A stretch of DNA of 64,000 nucleotides from the NCBI GenBank assembly GCA_002751075.1, contig NAOQ01000136.1, forward strand, positions 20,589 to 84,588, given 5' to 3'. This document shows positions 1 to 12,887 of the stretch, piece after piece. Every line of letters starts with the position of its first letter. Position 1 is the first letter of the stretch. Position numbers and translations under genes: made by a program. The notes under the pieces are model-generated. The model was not told the DNA's origin, did not search any database, and worked only from the letters and a program-made list of their open reading frames with translations. This stretch comes from Ichthyophonus hoferi (taxonomy: Eukaryota; Opisthokonta; Ichthyosporea; Ichthyophonida; Ichthyophonidae).

Positions 1-92
1 TATTGTACTGTATTATAATATACTGTACTGTATTATAATATATTGTACTGTATTGTAAGATATTGTACTGTAGTATAGTATATTGTAGTAAG
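1..92. repeat. Degenerate ~20-bp AT-rich tandem repeat
   Basis: Units of the form TATTGTACTGTATTATAATA are repeated with drift up to about base 92. The array lies just upstream of the first visible SENP exon, probably in an intron of that gene. Confidence 0.8.
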
Positions 93-156
93 GTGCTCTC
101 TGCATACGAACATTCACACCCATCCCTCCACTCCTCCGCCCCTCATGGACTTACAG

Positions 157-2332
157 GTAATTAACTTCTACATGGCTATGATTAATGAACGTAGCAAGAC
201 AGACCCCTCTCTACCCCAGGTGCACTGCTTCACCACCTTTTTCCTTCCCTCCCTGGAGGACTCCTACAAGAAAGTCATGCGATGGACCCGAAGGGTATGT
301 TGTGCATTCTCTCTCTCTCTCTCTATTTAGTTTTCTTCTTTCTTCATATTTTTATTATTTTCTTTATTTGTCTGGTACCACTTTATGTATGTTTTGGTAT
401 AACTCAAGGGGAAATGTCATACAATATAGGCATGATATTTGTGAACTGTGCAAAGGCAATACACTGTGCCATGCCCTCTCTAATCTATACTAATCTATGC
501 CATATATAGATAATAAATACTAATCTATTCCATATATAGATTGACATATTTGAGAAGACTCAGCTAATTGTGCCTGTTCACCTGGGCGCCCATTGGTGCC
601 TAGCGATAGTGCATATGAAGGACAAATCAGTCGACTACCTTGACTCCCTTGGTACACTCCCACCCTGTTTCCTATTGGCTTTATCTATTTTATTGCTCTA
701 ATAGCCTGTCAAACATCATTTAGCATACTCTTCCTTATTACAACACCTTTGCCTTGCAGTCAAACCCCTAGGTTTCTTGACTTTCACCATATCATGATGT
801 ATATAATACTCCATATAGACCAGTAGTTGTTAGTGTGGGCCACCATATATAGCACTAACACGCCGCTACTAGTAATCTGATTGGTAAATCCATGTATTGG
901 ATTCTTCACTGTGCCTTTTCTCTCACTTTCAATTGGTCAATGACCCAGCACATGTAGCACCAATTAAACCACGTTCACTATTATTATATAGCTAAGAGAT
1001 AAATGCCAGGCTATAGCTTTGGCATTAATGATTAATGGCATGCCTTGTTTAATAATAGTTTACCCAAAATAGGCTATTTTGGGCCGGGTATGGGCAATCA
1101 ATCATTACTTGTAGGTTAGAATGTACAACCAGGTCAGAGTTGATGGCACTATTCTATAAATAGCGAGCAAGTAACAGTTAGTACTGACGTCATATAGTCT
1201 AAATTTGGTAAAAAAAGATTTTCTGACAACCTCTTCAGTGTAAGCTAGTTATAGAGAGGATGAGAGGAGATTGGTTGTCTGTCATACAAGATAGATCCTG
1301 AGCCTGAAAATGGGATGCCATACCCCTTGGAGCCAATTATAATATCTTATTTTAACGACTTGTTTTTATTATTACAGGAGGAACTAATGAACGGGCAACA
1401 AAGCTACTGTTAAATTATTTAAGTCTAGAGAGTATGGACAAAAAGAAAATTGAATTTGATACTTCGAACTGGATTGTGCGCCAACGTAAGGTAAATTATG
1501 CTACTCCCTCTTTAACAAGTATTATACTGATTCTTTAGTTGTATCTATTCAATATATAATATCATCCTGGGACTTATCGACCCAAGAGTGTGGTATGAGT
1601 ATAAAGAGTTGACTACAATATAGTTGAGACTATGGTCTGGGCCCGAGTGTTGTACTCCCAAAAGTATATTTTAACGCTGCTGGCTACTCTACATTATTAA
1701 TCTGTCAATGTATTAGTACTGGTAGTTAATGCTCTGTGTCTGAGCTATAAAAAAGCTCAGTTGGGAGCTGCAATATCGGCCTAAACTTTCCCCAAGGTTG
1801 TCTTTTGGTACTACCATTCTTCCCTAACTATGCTGATGTATAGATCGTTTATATATTTATTACCCTACATAAAATATACAGGGGAATATGAGTGCATGTT
1901 GGTCTACAGTTGACCAGTCCATACACAAATGCACTTATATTTTCATACCATTGTATTATATATTTATGCAGTTTTATACCCTTGCCTACGCTATCTTTAC
2001 AAAAAAGTAAACCATACGACCCTAACCTCTTTGTCAATGCCAAACCTGACCTATAACTACCTTTACTCTCATATAACTTGCAATTAATCCTGTATCTACC
2101 CTACCTTATCCTCTGTCTTTCCACACCATTTCGCACCTATTCTTTCTCTCTATACACACTATAGGATATTCCACGACAATTGAATTCCTCCGACTGTGGG
2201 ATGTTTATGTGCAAGTTTGCAGAGTATTCTAGTCGAAGTGCTGCCTTTAACTTCAAGCAACGTGACATACCTAACTTTCGCGAACGATTTGTACATGAGA
2301 TAATTAACAAGAAGCTTATATACGACCCCTGA
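157..2332 (+). CDS. SENP1: SUMO-specific protease, SENP1/2 (Ulp1) type, 3' part of gene
   Basis: Ulp1/SENP (C48) cysteine protease that matures SUMO and removes it from targets. Four exons join in phase: 157-294, 540-651, 1378-1490, 2165-2332 (TGA). The first visible exon follows a pyrimidine-rich acceptor and begins VINFYM, so upstream exons lie outside the window or are unrecognised. The peptide matches human SENP1 along its length: VINFYMAMINERSK, HLGAHWCLAIVHMKDKSVDYLDSLG, PRQLNSSDCGMF. The catalytic triad is intact: His at 591-593, Asp at 642-644, Cys at 2195-2197; the oxyanion Gln is at 2177-2179. His-Asp (17 residues) and Gln-Cys (6) spacing equals SENP1. Only the catalytic half is visible, so substrate choice and localisation cannot be read. 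SENP1 and SENP2 cannot be told apart. It is convergent with the MFSD8-like gene downstream. Confidence 0.93.
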
Positions 2333-3535
2333 ATCCTGCCTCTGAACCTCCATTATTACTATATGTACGCGTGTGTACACATATCTACATAGGTACTGTC
2401 ATACTATTATACATGTGTAAGGACTCAATCATCTGCACATCTCCCCTGCATGTGACCTACCGCTCACCAATAGCAGCTCAGCACAGGCTCTGGCCAAGGA
2501 TAACCATTAGATTACAGTCTGTAATTGTACCAATTGGAGGTGTATTTATACCTGACAGTGCCATCTTATTAGTCTATTGAATGAACTAGAGGTGTAGTAC
2601 TATTCCTAGCATTATGTTAGTTATAGTCTTGCACCATGACTTTATTAATTTCTGTTTTACCAGTGATCATCAACATACAAGCTTATTGTTTTCTTGTAGC
2701 TATTCTATAGAGTGATTTCCTAGATAGTATTCTTGTTATGATATCGTGGGTTTTCTTTTTCTTATATTCATTTTAAACGTTGTTTTCATATTAGCCATTG
2801 GCTCTTTTATCATGTTTATACCCCTGTACTTAGTCGCTTGCACCAATAGGGTTTTAGCGTGGAAACAAGAGCGTATTCCTATTGGATACACTAAGTACAC
2901 CTATTACAGGGCCAATCATGTGTGACTTGCACCAGTTCGTTATCAAGCCTCTAGAAGGCAGGGCCATGTATTACATGATGGGTTGCTTTGCCACATCGAA
3001 TTAAATAGGATTATCCTGTATTGTATATTAATATCCGTACCTATATGCAGAGGTATAGCCGTGTAGGAACAGATATACGGCTATAATCTGAACTCTGGTC
3101 CTGAGGGTGCCTTATATAACGCAATGAAGTAAAGTGTGTACATAGTATGTAGTGCATGTATCCCTGGTATACACTCAGTACACTATATGCTATATCTTTT
3201 AAATAATTATAAAAGATGGGTAACTAACCTGATCCTGATCCTAAAAGATGCCCATAGTCCATCTTACTAGCTAGTAATGTCATATAGTATATATGCATAG
3301 TAAGGATAGCAAAGATAAATCTAAAGGCACGCTGTGAGTGGAGCTATATATATAGGCAGTAGTCATGCATTTTGTTAAGGTTATATATTCAAATAATACT
3401 ATATGCTATAAATGAGAGAGATGGCAAGAACCACACCATAAACCCCACAGGACATTGAGAATGTCTTTTTGGGTTACTTGGACAGGGTGTACATTCACAA
3501 CTTGATAGGTTTTATGCTTTATGTATTATCTACCA
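2333..3535. other. Intergenic stretch, SENP 3' side to MFSD8 copy 1
   Basis: No convincing coding sequence. It should hold the 3' UTRs of two convergent genes. The only structure I see is an imperfect hairpin at 2820-2914. Confidence 0.5.
2820..2914. repeat. Imperfect ~95-bp hairpin (possible MITE)
   Basis: The left arm reads CCCTGTACTTAG ... CCAATAGG; the right arm reads CCTATTGG ... CTAAGTACA ... ACAGGG, its near reverse complement, with about 25 bases between. No coding capacity. It resembles a small foldback element or MITE relic. Confidence 0.55.
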
Positions 3536-3950
3536 GCCTATCATTCTTTCCATATAAAATAGTACGGCAAAGATTATGTCTGGAGTATCTTTAAGCCAAT
3601 GTAGTACCAGTCAGTATTATGATTGGATAAAATGGTTAATTATCAATAATTACTGATTGAGAACGAAACTTATATGTATTAATGTCGTGTTGCCTTACAT
3701 GAGTTACATATTTGTCATAAATCCCATGTTACTAGTACAGGTTAACCTATCAATGCTGATTGTCATGTATGAATGGCTGGTTAAAGAAATGCAGATCGTA
3801 GATCCGATCGATCAGAGCGTAAGACAGGGGAGTGTTAAGTTTTTATTGGCCAATCAGTAGTTAAGATGAATTGTTCTCATATATTTTACCTTATTTCCAT
3901 AAATGTTGTTTCTAAATTTTCTATTAAATATCAATATTTAGCTAGACGAA

Positions 3951-6900
3951 TCATTTCGAATTATCATTTTTCAAAGTTTCATATAGGTGATTAGGCATCA
4001 GGTGCTTGTAGGTAGCAGCCACAGAGACAACCGCAAGAAGGCCACTAACGATAAGGGCTCCTGCAAGCCAGCGCGGACCCACTGTATTGTATATGGCCAT
4101 GGCCACAACGGGTCCTCCCATTCGTGCTAGACTGCCTGCTGCAGTAATCAAACCCATCAAGGTTCCCTAGATGGAATGGAAGGAAGAGGAAAAAGTCAAT
4201 AGGTGCGAGGAGAAAACCAATAGGAAAGATGAAAGGGATGACGTCAGGTAAAGAGAGAACACTCACCTGGGGATATGGACCAATAATTTTTGAGTATAGA
4301 ACCAGGCACACAACGTTGGCGGTAGGATAACCAACAACAATAAAGAAGGCACCTAGGATAACCTGGACAGCCCTGTACCCCACACAGGCCCATAGAAGTC
4401 AGAGTCTGATTGGACCACTAACCGTGTCACCAATCACGATCCATATCGTGTACAATACCACCCGTTCTATGGAACAAACCTAACAGGGTCCTCCAAACAT
4501 ATTCTACCATAAAGGATAGCCCCCACGTATCATCTAAATGCAACCAATCCCCTGAGGTTGAATAATTAATAATTAAAGACGCCTCTAATTAATGAAGCCT
4601 ATTGGTTGCAACTTAGAGTTATTCTTAGTGACGTCACAAACGGGCTAGCCATAGCGTAGGATTGCAATGTCATGCCACAAGGATAGCCCCCACGTATCAT
4701 CTAAATGCAACTAATCCACTGAGGTTGAATAATCAATAATTAAAGATGCCTCTAATTAATGAAGCCTGTTGGTTGCAACTTAGGGTTATCCTTAGTGACG
4801 TCACAAACGGGCTAGCCATAGCGTATGATTGGGTTATATTCCAATGCTCTTAGATGGACTGAATAAAGATGATATTTTCTTACAATGTCATGCCACATGT
4901 ACAGGATACCCTATGGCATTTCTTGGTTGGTTACAATGATTGGCTAGGTATACTGAGGAGATATGATTGATTGGTTTTGAAATATATGGTAGCCAATCGT
5001 ACCCAATATAATAGATAATATTTTCATGTGCTGCCTAAACCAATATATAATGTTCCTTAAAAGAACATCAATAAGAGCATACTAGGCAGGTTGGGCATAG
5101 ATATATGAATGGCCAATCACCTATTCAAAGTTAGATTAGTAGTAAACATCATACCAACATACCAATACTATAAGCTACGTAGATCTTAATAAGATAAGGG
5201 ATCTGATATTATATCGATCAATCCATAATAAATGACGTCATGGTCCATACCATGTAAACAAATAGCTACTATATAAGGCATTGTGATATCATCATAATGT
5301 CATAACGGGGGCCTAACGAAGGATTTTATTGCATCATTTGATCTAACATAAAGCATGTATTTGTATAATGATTGGATATACCAGCAAAAGTAAGACTACG
5401 TGATAGGCTAAAAAGGATGGTTAATATGACAAGAAAAAAGAGGAAAAGAGAAAGGAGGTTAATAGAATGCTTAGGGTTGGTGCCCTATTGTAAGGGGACA
5501 AATATACCTTAGAGGGGGGGTATAGAGACACCACTGATGCTGAATGCAGAGGGTAGAACCAGTGCCCAGTGGGAACAGTATAGCAAGTCCCACCGTATTA
5601 ACTAGGACTCCATAAAGCAATGTAGGCCGTTCTCCTATTTTCTTAATCATAAATTGACACAATACAATTGCAGGTATAGACATTAAGCCTCCCACTCCAA
5701 ATAAAATTCTGCCAGATGGTCGGAATGTTTGGTTACTATGGTTACAGGGCATTGCTACTGGTGTGTTGTGAGCATGCAGTAACAGTTATTGAATGAAAAT
5801 ATATATAGTATTGATACGATTGGGTCCTATATACTCTATCAATACACCGACAGAATATAGACACCAATCACAAGACATTTAAAATGCAAAGGAATAATCA
5901 TTGGTAATTCAGAGTATTTTGGATATTATATCATCTCTATCTAGACATTATTGTATCTTTAATTTCACCCTATCATATTAATTACGCATATACAACATGT
6001 ACAGCTATAACTGCCTCCCTTCACTGACCTTCTTTCTTATACAATACATGTATATTCTTTTCACACACTATACGTCCCTCTACAGTTATGTATAGAGGCA
6101 TCTTTCTATGTATCTATGTGGGTATCTTTGTCATCTCTACCCGATATATCTATATATGTATACACCTACCCTACCCAGTACTCGCTCTTAGCACTTTCCT
6201 TATTATTACATTGTTGACAATCTTTATCCATTGTCTCTCCCGCCCACTCTCCCTTTACCTACCCTACATATATATCTGCCTCCTTTGCGCTCAATCCAAA
6301 CATATCTCGGCCAGCGGGTGTACACATGCTAGATAGCCCTTACCCAATCAGTTTTATTGCTTTATAATGGTTCAGTTACCTCCCATACAGGGTGATAAGT
6401 GATTATTCATATCTAAATTTAATTGGGTGAATATCACGCCCATTATAGCCTCCTTACCTATAGAGATCATGCTATTTTATCATTGTTCGGATATACATAT
6501 GTTGGTATGGGCATACAGTGTAAATACAATTTTATATGTATTTATGTATGTATTTATGTATATATTTATATATAGACCAATGGAAAGGTAGATGTGGGTA
6601 AACGTGTGGTAAAAGGTATTTGATTCTCTTCCGTTAGTGATTGGATAAAGTAGGGGAGGGTACATTACAAGTATAAAAGTGTGGTAGCCCATAATAAGAA
6701 TAGATAATTACATACCACTATGTCATAATGTGTAACTACATGTACTACATGTAGAAATTAAAGGCGAGATAGACAACAAAGTGGGAAAGCACTTACGTCT
6801 CAAAGGCCGAGAAGGTGGCCATTACTGTGAAGAAGATAATAACCACTGACACCACTCCTACGACGTCATAATGACCGTGTATGTTGCTTACATCTGATCC

Positions 6901-9900
6901 AGTAGCCAAGCCTTCTTGCGGATTATCCGATTCACATTTCTCAATTGTTGACTGACTTATATTCATTTTGCTAGAACGTGTTTCTGATATAAACATGATG
7001 ATTGGTAAATAGTCTAAAGGAGGCACACGAGTAATTGGCTTAGATATATTGCTAACTAATAATTGAGTATATAAGTTTCAATTAATACAGCTGATTGGCC
7101 ATATGTGTTGGAAGGTTAATTATTATGTTTCCTAATTATAAGGATTGATTTGGTTGGTTAATTAAAGGTGATAAGATGCGATTCGCTAACATAGAAATGT
7201 ATTAAATAAAACTTTTATTTAAATAAAGTTAGGCAGTTATTGGTAGAATAAAAGTTCATTAAATGATACATATGATCCAGGACAAACCAAATTAAGTATG
7301 ATCATGATTAATATGTTTTCTGATTGGTAGAATATCATGTAGAGAGTGAAAAACTGTGGTTTTAAAATTCTTAATGTCTTTCATCTGCTCAATCATTTAC
7401 ATTCTGTTAATCTATATCGATGAATTTTGTCGTCCGATTAAGAACAGCATTCACACCACTAATTTTTGATTAATCATTTCATGACTCACTGGTTGCCAAC
7501 TAATTGTGGCTTCAGCATACATTTCCTCAGAATTGACAGTCTTGCACAAGCATTTAAGGGTATGGATGGGGAAAGATCATTGGGGGAAATAAGAGAAGAC
7601 TATATATAAGATTGCAACATTGTATGATATAATATAATACAGTCTAATGTAGTATAGCATAGTATAATGTAGTATGATATAGTATGACATGGTATAATAT
7701 CGTATAATATGGTGTGATATAGTATAATATAGTAGAATATAGAAAGCTATAGTATAATATCGTATGCTATGATGCGATGCAGCACGATGTAGTGTATTGT
7801 ATAATAGGGTGTGATATAATGTGATATAGTATGATATAATATAATATAGTATAATATAGTATAATATGGTGTGATATAGTATGATACAGTATAAAATCGT
7901 ATGATGTGGGGTGATGCTGTATGATATAGTATAATATAAAATATAATGTGATTACAACGTAAATAAACTGAGACAGTATATCTAGGATTATAGTAGTAAA
8001 TATAACTCATGTAATAGGCGGCATAACATACCACCTAAGGTAATAGGTCCTGTAAATTTATAATAATATGTCTATCTTTGCTATAGTAATAACAACCTGG
8101 ATATAGGAGTGTATACATATTTCCTAACAGATATATTGTTGCACTCTCTCTCTCTTTTTCTCTGTTTCCCTTCCCATCTAACTAGTTTCTTGTATTCCGT
8201 ATTTTAATAGATTCAAATGCTGCAAATATGTGCTTAGAGGGTCGGTGAATGGTATTTAGGATTATATGCATACCTTTCATTTCATATTGTTCTACAATAC
8301 CAATCTTATATTCTTTGAAGAACATGAGCAAGAGAATAAAGTTGACAATAACCAGAATAACTCTGTATGTATGTATGTATGTATTTATATATGTATGTAA
8401 GCAAATGAATAAGTAAGTTAGTAAGTATGAAAGTATATATGTATGTATGTAGGTGTGCATATACAATAATATAATAGTATGATGGTATGTATAAGTGATT
8501 GTGTTGGAGGAGAAAGGTATGTGAGTCTGATTGGTTGATAATTTATAGTATATATGACACTCTATTAATAGTTTAGGGTACGTTGACGTGGCAACAGGGA
8601 TATGTTTCAATGATCAGTGATATAATGTACATACCCATATGTAGAAATAGATGCCCAGATCTTTGTACACAAACGTATATTTGATTATATAATTTTCCTT
8701 ATTCTATTTCTCTCTATCTTTTCCTCTTTCACACCCACACATATACTCTTTAATCTCCCGTAACTTTGCATGATAACCAACTAATGCAAACCGGGTACTT
8801 ACGCTAGGAGGGCAGGCCCAGTGTACAAATTTATTGAAACTATTCCTAGAGTGTATCCAGGGTGTAAACGATAGAAGAAGACACCAAGTACTGTGTTCAT
8901 AGCAAAGAATGGTTTTAATTAATCAATAACACCCAATCACCTGCCACCCACTATATAACCGATAATTGGGCCTCTTAAATGATTCCGTAGTGAATAAAAC
9001 CACCAATAAGAACATAGTTGCCTTTCCAAATATAGTAATTGTGGCATTACATAAGATAATGATTGGTATACGGTAGATATAAGGTGGAAGTGTGTACGTA
9101 AACATAAAATATGTTTATATGTGTATACCGTAAGGGTAGATTGCGTATGACCCTATATTCTCTGTGTATATTGCATGTATATTCTACGTATATAGTATGT
9201 ATGATGTATGCATATAGTATGTATATTGCATGTATATTCTATGTATATAGTATGTATGATGTATGCATATAGTATGTATATTCTATGTATATTCTATGTA
9301 TGGTGTATGTATATTGTATGTATGATATATATATGGTGTATGTATATTGTATGTATATTGTATGTATATTGTATGTATATTGTATGAATATTGTATGTAT
9401 GGTGTATGCATGATGTATGGTGTGTGTATAGTGTATGTATAGTATATGTATGATATATATATGGTTTATGTATGATGTATGTGTACTGTATGTATAGTGT
9501 ATGTATGGTGTATGTATATAGTATGCATATTGTAAGTCTATAGTACGCATTTGGCATAAATAGCAAGGTATATAATAGAGATATCAAAAAGAAATGCACT
9601 TACAGGGGCCTAGAATAAAGCCTAAACTTTGGCCTACAGCCACCAGAGTCATACAAAATGACCTCTCCTCAAAGGTGGAAGCCCCTGACATATAAGAGCG
9701 GACTACTGCTGAATTACCTGTAGAAAGCCATAGAGAAGGGGATATAGGGACATGTGAGTGTGTGCGACCATTTCAATGGATGCTATTAGTGCACATATTA
9801 TCCCTGTCAGAAGTATGATACAGTCTCTATGGCAGGTAGGTATTTGATGAATGGCATAAACCAATCTAAATTTGAAAAACAAAAACAAATTACTAAGCAA

Positions 9901-12887
9901 TTACAATATAGCTTACCTCCACCTAAACCTACTATCAGCCTAGCAACACACATAAAAATATGTTGGTTGGAGCTGGGTACGTGGGAAAAACAATACATAA
10001 CATTTCCTGCAGAGAAGAAGGGAACGGAACATAACCTTGTTAAAGTCTTACATGATATATGACCAATGGGGCACAATGAACTTGACGTAATGTCCACATA
10101 CCTATGTATATTTCATAATATATCGCCATTATACATGTATATTATCTTTATACTATCTTTATCATATTTATATTTTCTCTATTATATCTATATCATCTCT
10201 ATCACATCTCTGTTATATCTCTATCATATTTCTATTATATACCTGTTATTTCTATATGATCTATATTATCTTTAATATATCTCTGTTATGTATTGTGCAA
10301 AACACAATATTAAGAATATAAACATATGATGATGATATATGGTATAGGGTACAGGGTGTGTAGTATATAGCATAAGGTATAAGGTAGAGTGTACATAGTA
10401 TATAATATGTAGTATATAGTTTAAGGTATATAGTATATAGTAACTGGTATTAGTATATAGTATATGGTATAAGGTATTGTGTACATAGTATAGAGTAATT
10501 GATAGATAGTATATAGTATATCATATATAGTATATAGTATATGGTATATAAATATAATATACAGTATATCCATATGCACCCTTTGTGCATGTTAATATCT
10601 GTGACCCGATTACCCCTGGGCTTCCTTACAATACTTTTAAGTCTAATAAAGCGTGCATGTAGATATATATCTATACATTATGCATAATCCTAGATATTCT
10701 TATATACTTCTAGATATTCTTATATACTCCTGAATATTATTGTATACTCTTGGGTATTATTATATACTCTAGATAATTTTATGTACTAGATATTCTTGTA
10801 TATTCCTAGATATTCTTCTATACTCCTGGATACTCTTATATATTCCTAGATATTATTATATACTCCTGAATATTATTATATACTCTTAGAGACTTTCATA
10901 TACTAAATATTCTTATATACTCCTAGATAGTCTTATGACCTACCCACTACAGCCATGGCTAGAGAGGCGATCACTGGAATACACGATCCTTGGCGATTGG
11001 CCCATATCCCAAGGATGGGTCCACCAATCATCTGGCCCAAACAGTAACTTGACATTACCCAACCCACATACTTTTCTTTCTCCATCTAGCCAATAGAAGG
11101 TTAGAATAGGATCTATATTTAGAAATATTGTATGACCCAAGGTCTTTACCATTGGCTATCTAGAATACGCTCTTAGGTTGAAGTTAAAAATGAAGCATAT
11201 ATAATGCAATACTACCCCTGTGTTACCACACCCAGTACCTTACTTTGCTACGTATTTTCCTGGTTATATATGTGTGTACAAGCAATTCTTAAAATCCTCT
11301 ACATATAACAATATTACTATTTATATTAACATGATGGGGATATTACTGTATCTACACACATTCCCAGCTACTTACAGGTATAAGTGAACCACCATACACC
11401 CGTCACACCATATTCACCTCAGCCAGGTAAGAGTACGTAGTAGAGAGAAGGATGGAAAATCCAGTAGAATTCACGAATATTGTCAATAGCATAACATAGA
11501 TAGACCTCCATCTGGCCCTGTATTCCTGCCTGTCACCCCATTGGAACTGGTTTGTTAAATATAAAACGTGATTCTCTGAAAATGTTAAGAAATTATTTGT
11601 ATATATATATACATATAGTAACGTCGTAGAAACTATGATTTTTATAAATGCTCATTAATGGCCTATTATAATAAATCCATATTCTTTATTTTTTATATTG
11701 ATTTATAACAAATTAAAACTATCATTAAAGCTAATTACATAAAAGAGTTCATTGTGTATAATATTTTACTAATAGAGCAACCGGGGTAAGGCAATTACCT
11801 CAATCATTTGTATTTAGCATTAGCAAGTTTGTATTGGTGAGCTATAACCAGGGTTGTGGTTGTACTGGTTAGTTTAATGATAATATCCAATGAAAAAGCA
11901 CTGACTAATAACTTATATTATAATATGAATATCTGATTGTCTTATCTGACGTATACTCACCCTTGAGGACCATTACAATGTAAGCAAATTAGAGGGGGTA
12001 ATACTGCATGGTTATTATAAGAATGAATAGAGAGGATAGAAGATATGATAGCCAACTAGTACTACACACGTCTCTAGGGTGGTGGCTATACACATAGATA
12101 TGTGTGTGAATATATACACTATACACCCAATTAAGATATAGAATAACAAAAACAGGGTAGCCAATGATTTGAATCAGAGATATGCTAGAAAACATTTCTA
12201 TTGATCTTTAAGCTCTCTGTATGTTTTTCAGAGGTGAACCTTTCTTAAAGTAAACCAAATTATAATGGGCCAATAAATATCAATATATCTGTAATGTTGT
12301 CCAATAGGAGGTAATTTTGAACTTAAAATCACTTGACTGAAATGTAACTACAAAACTAATTGATTAACTAAACAAATCAGATTTGTTATACATAAATAGC
12401 CAATCATATAGAATAGATGACTAGCACATAGCCAATAACATAGAGTATAGATAGCCACCCACCAATCAAAAATAATTCATACCTATAATAAGATCCATAC
12501 CTATAATAAGATATGAACATATATACCCTACAGGTGCCTAGCAATATACTGTATGTGTACACAGGATAGAATAGATAGCCTCATATATATATACTTGGAT
12601 TTCTAAACACAGTCATATGTCTACATATAAATAGAGAAAGTAAGAGGTGATTGGGGTAATTACATTGATTCATTGCTGGGAAGATCAAGAAGCTTGATGT
12701 TATCAATAACTATCTCAGAAGGGCTAAAGGCCGTGTGACTGGTATCCTTAATAGATATATCCTTAATAGATATATCCTTAATAGATATATCCTTAATAGA
12801 TATATCATTCATAGGTATATCGTGAACCTCCATATTTCTATTGGTCTGTGTATAGTCGGATATTAGTGTTATTTTATATAAAGGCAT
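3951..12887 (-). CDS. MFSD8: MFSD8/CLN7-like major facilitator transporter, tandem copy 1
   Basis: Twelve-helix MFS protein of the endolysosomal CLN7 family. Exons in transcript order: 12664-12887, 11418-11529, 10944-11085, 9917-10006, 9604-9717, 8803-8890, 8274-8362, 6797-7013, 6263-6328, 5508-5708, 4267-4372, 3951-4166. All junctions are GT..AG and phases agree, giving 1665 nt (554 aa; human 518). Family landmarks in order: EYRARWRSIYV before TM1 (~77), YVGWVMSSYCLGQMIGGP (~118), GNSAVVRSYMSGAS and LGFILGP (~190-227), INLYTGPALLA (~246), KKIGERPTLLYG (~400), QWCLYTP (~440), LYSKIIGPYPQ and GLITAAGSLARMGGP (~473-500). The acidic DISIK repeat in exon 1 is absent from copy 2. I see no inactivating change. 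Transported substrate cannot be inferred. Confidence 0.93.
4513..4832. repeat. 167-bp tandem duplication inside MFSD8-1 intron
   Basis: The block starting AAGGATAGCCCCCACGTATC occurs at about 4513 and again at about 4679, nearly identical; copy 2 has a single version near 17578. Each unit holds an inverted repeat (TGCAACCAAT ... ATTGGTTGCA) and one TGACGTCA palindrome, so the duplication doubled both. Confidence 0.9.
7615..7950. repeat. ATAGTATAAT-type microsatellite in MFSD8-1 intron
   Basis: Degenerate ~5/10-bp AT repeat between exons 7 and 8. The same array is at 20440-20880 in copy 2. Long Tyr/Ile-rich reading frames here come from the repeat and are not genes. Confidence 0.9.
9130..9545. 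repeat. GTATATTGTAT-type repeat in MFSD8-1 intron
   Basis: Period about 10-12 bp, between exons 5 and 6. The matching copy 2 intron holds only a short remnant around 22200-22320, so this array expanded in copy 1 or shrank in copy 2. Confidence 0.85.
10120..10935. repeat. Three successive simple-repeat arrays in MFSD8-1 intron
   Basis: In order: TATATCTCTAT-type (~10120-10290), GTATATAGTATA-type (~10320-10565) and a ~20-bp minisatellite built on CTCCTAGATATTCTTATATA (~10660-10935). The last ends beside the splice donor of exon 3. Copy 2 keeps all three in the same order (22985-23745). Confidence 0.85.
12743..12817 (-). repeat. 15-bp coding minisatellite in MFSD8-1 exon 1
   Basis: Four near-perfect units plus one diverged unit, encoding DISIK in tandem on the minus strand. 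Because the unit is 15 bp, changes in copy number keep the frame. Copy 2 lacks it. Confidence 0.92.

Noticed and set aside
11518-11550. Acceptor at 11547 for MFSD8-1 exon 2 (exon starting TTCCAATGG)
   Set aside because: Its phase does not fit exon 1, and the matching position in copy 2 would meet a stop at once. The acceptor GACAG before 11529 (24294 in copy 2) fits both.
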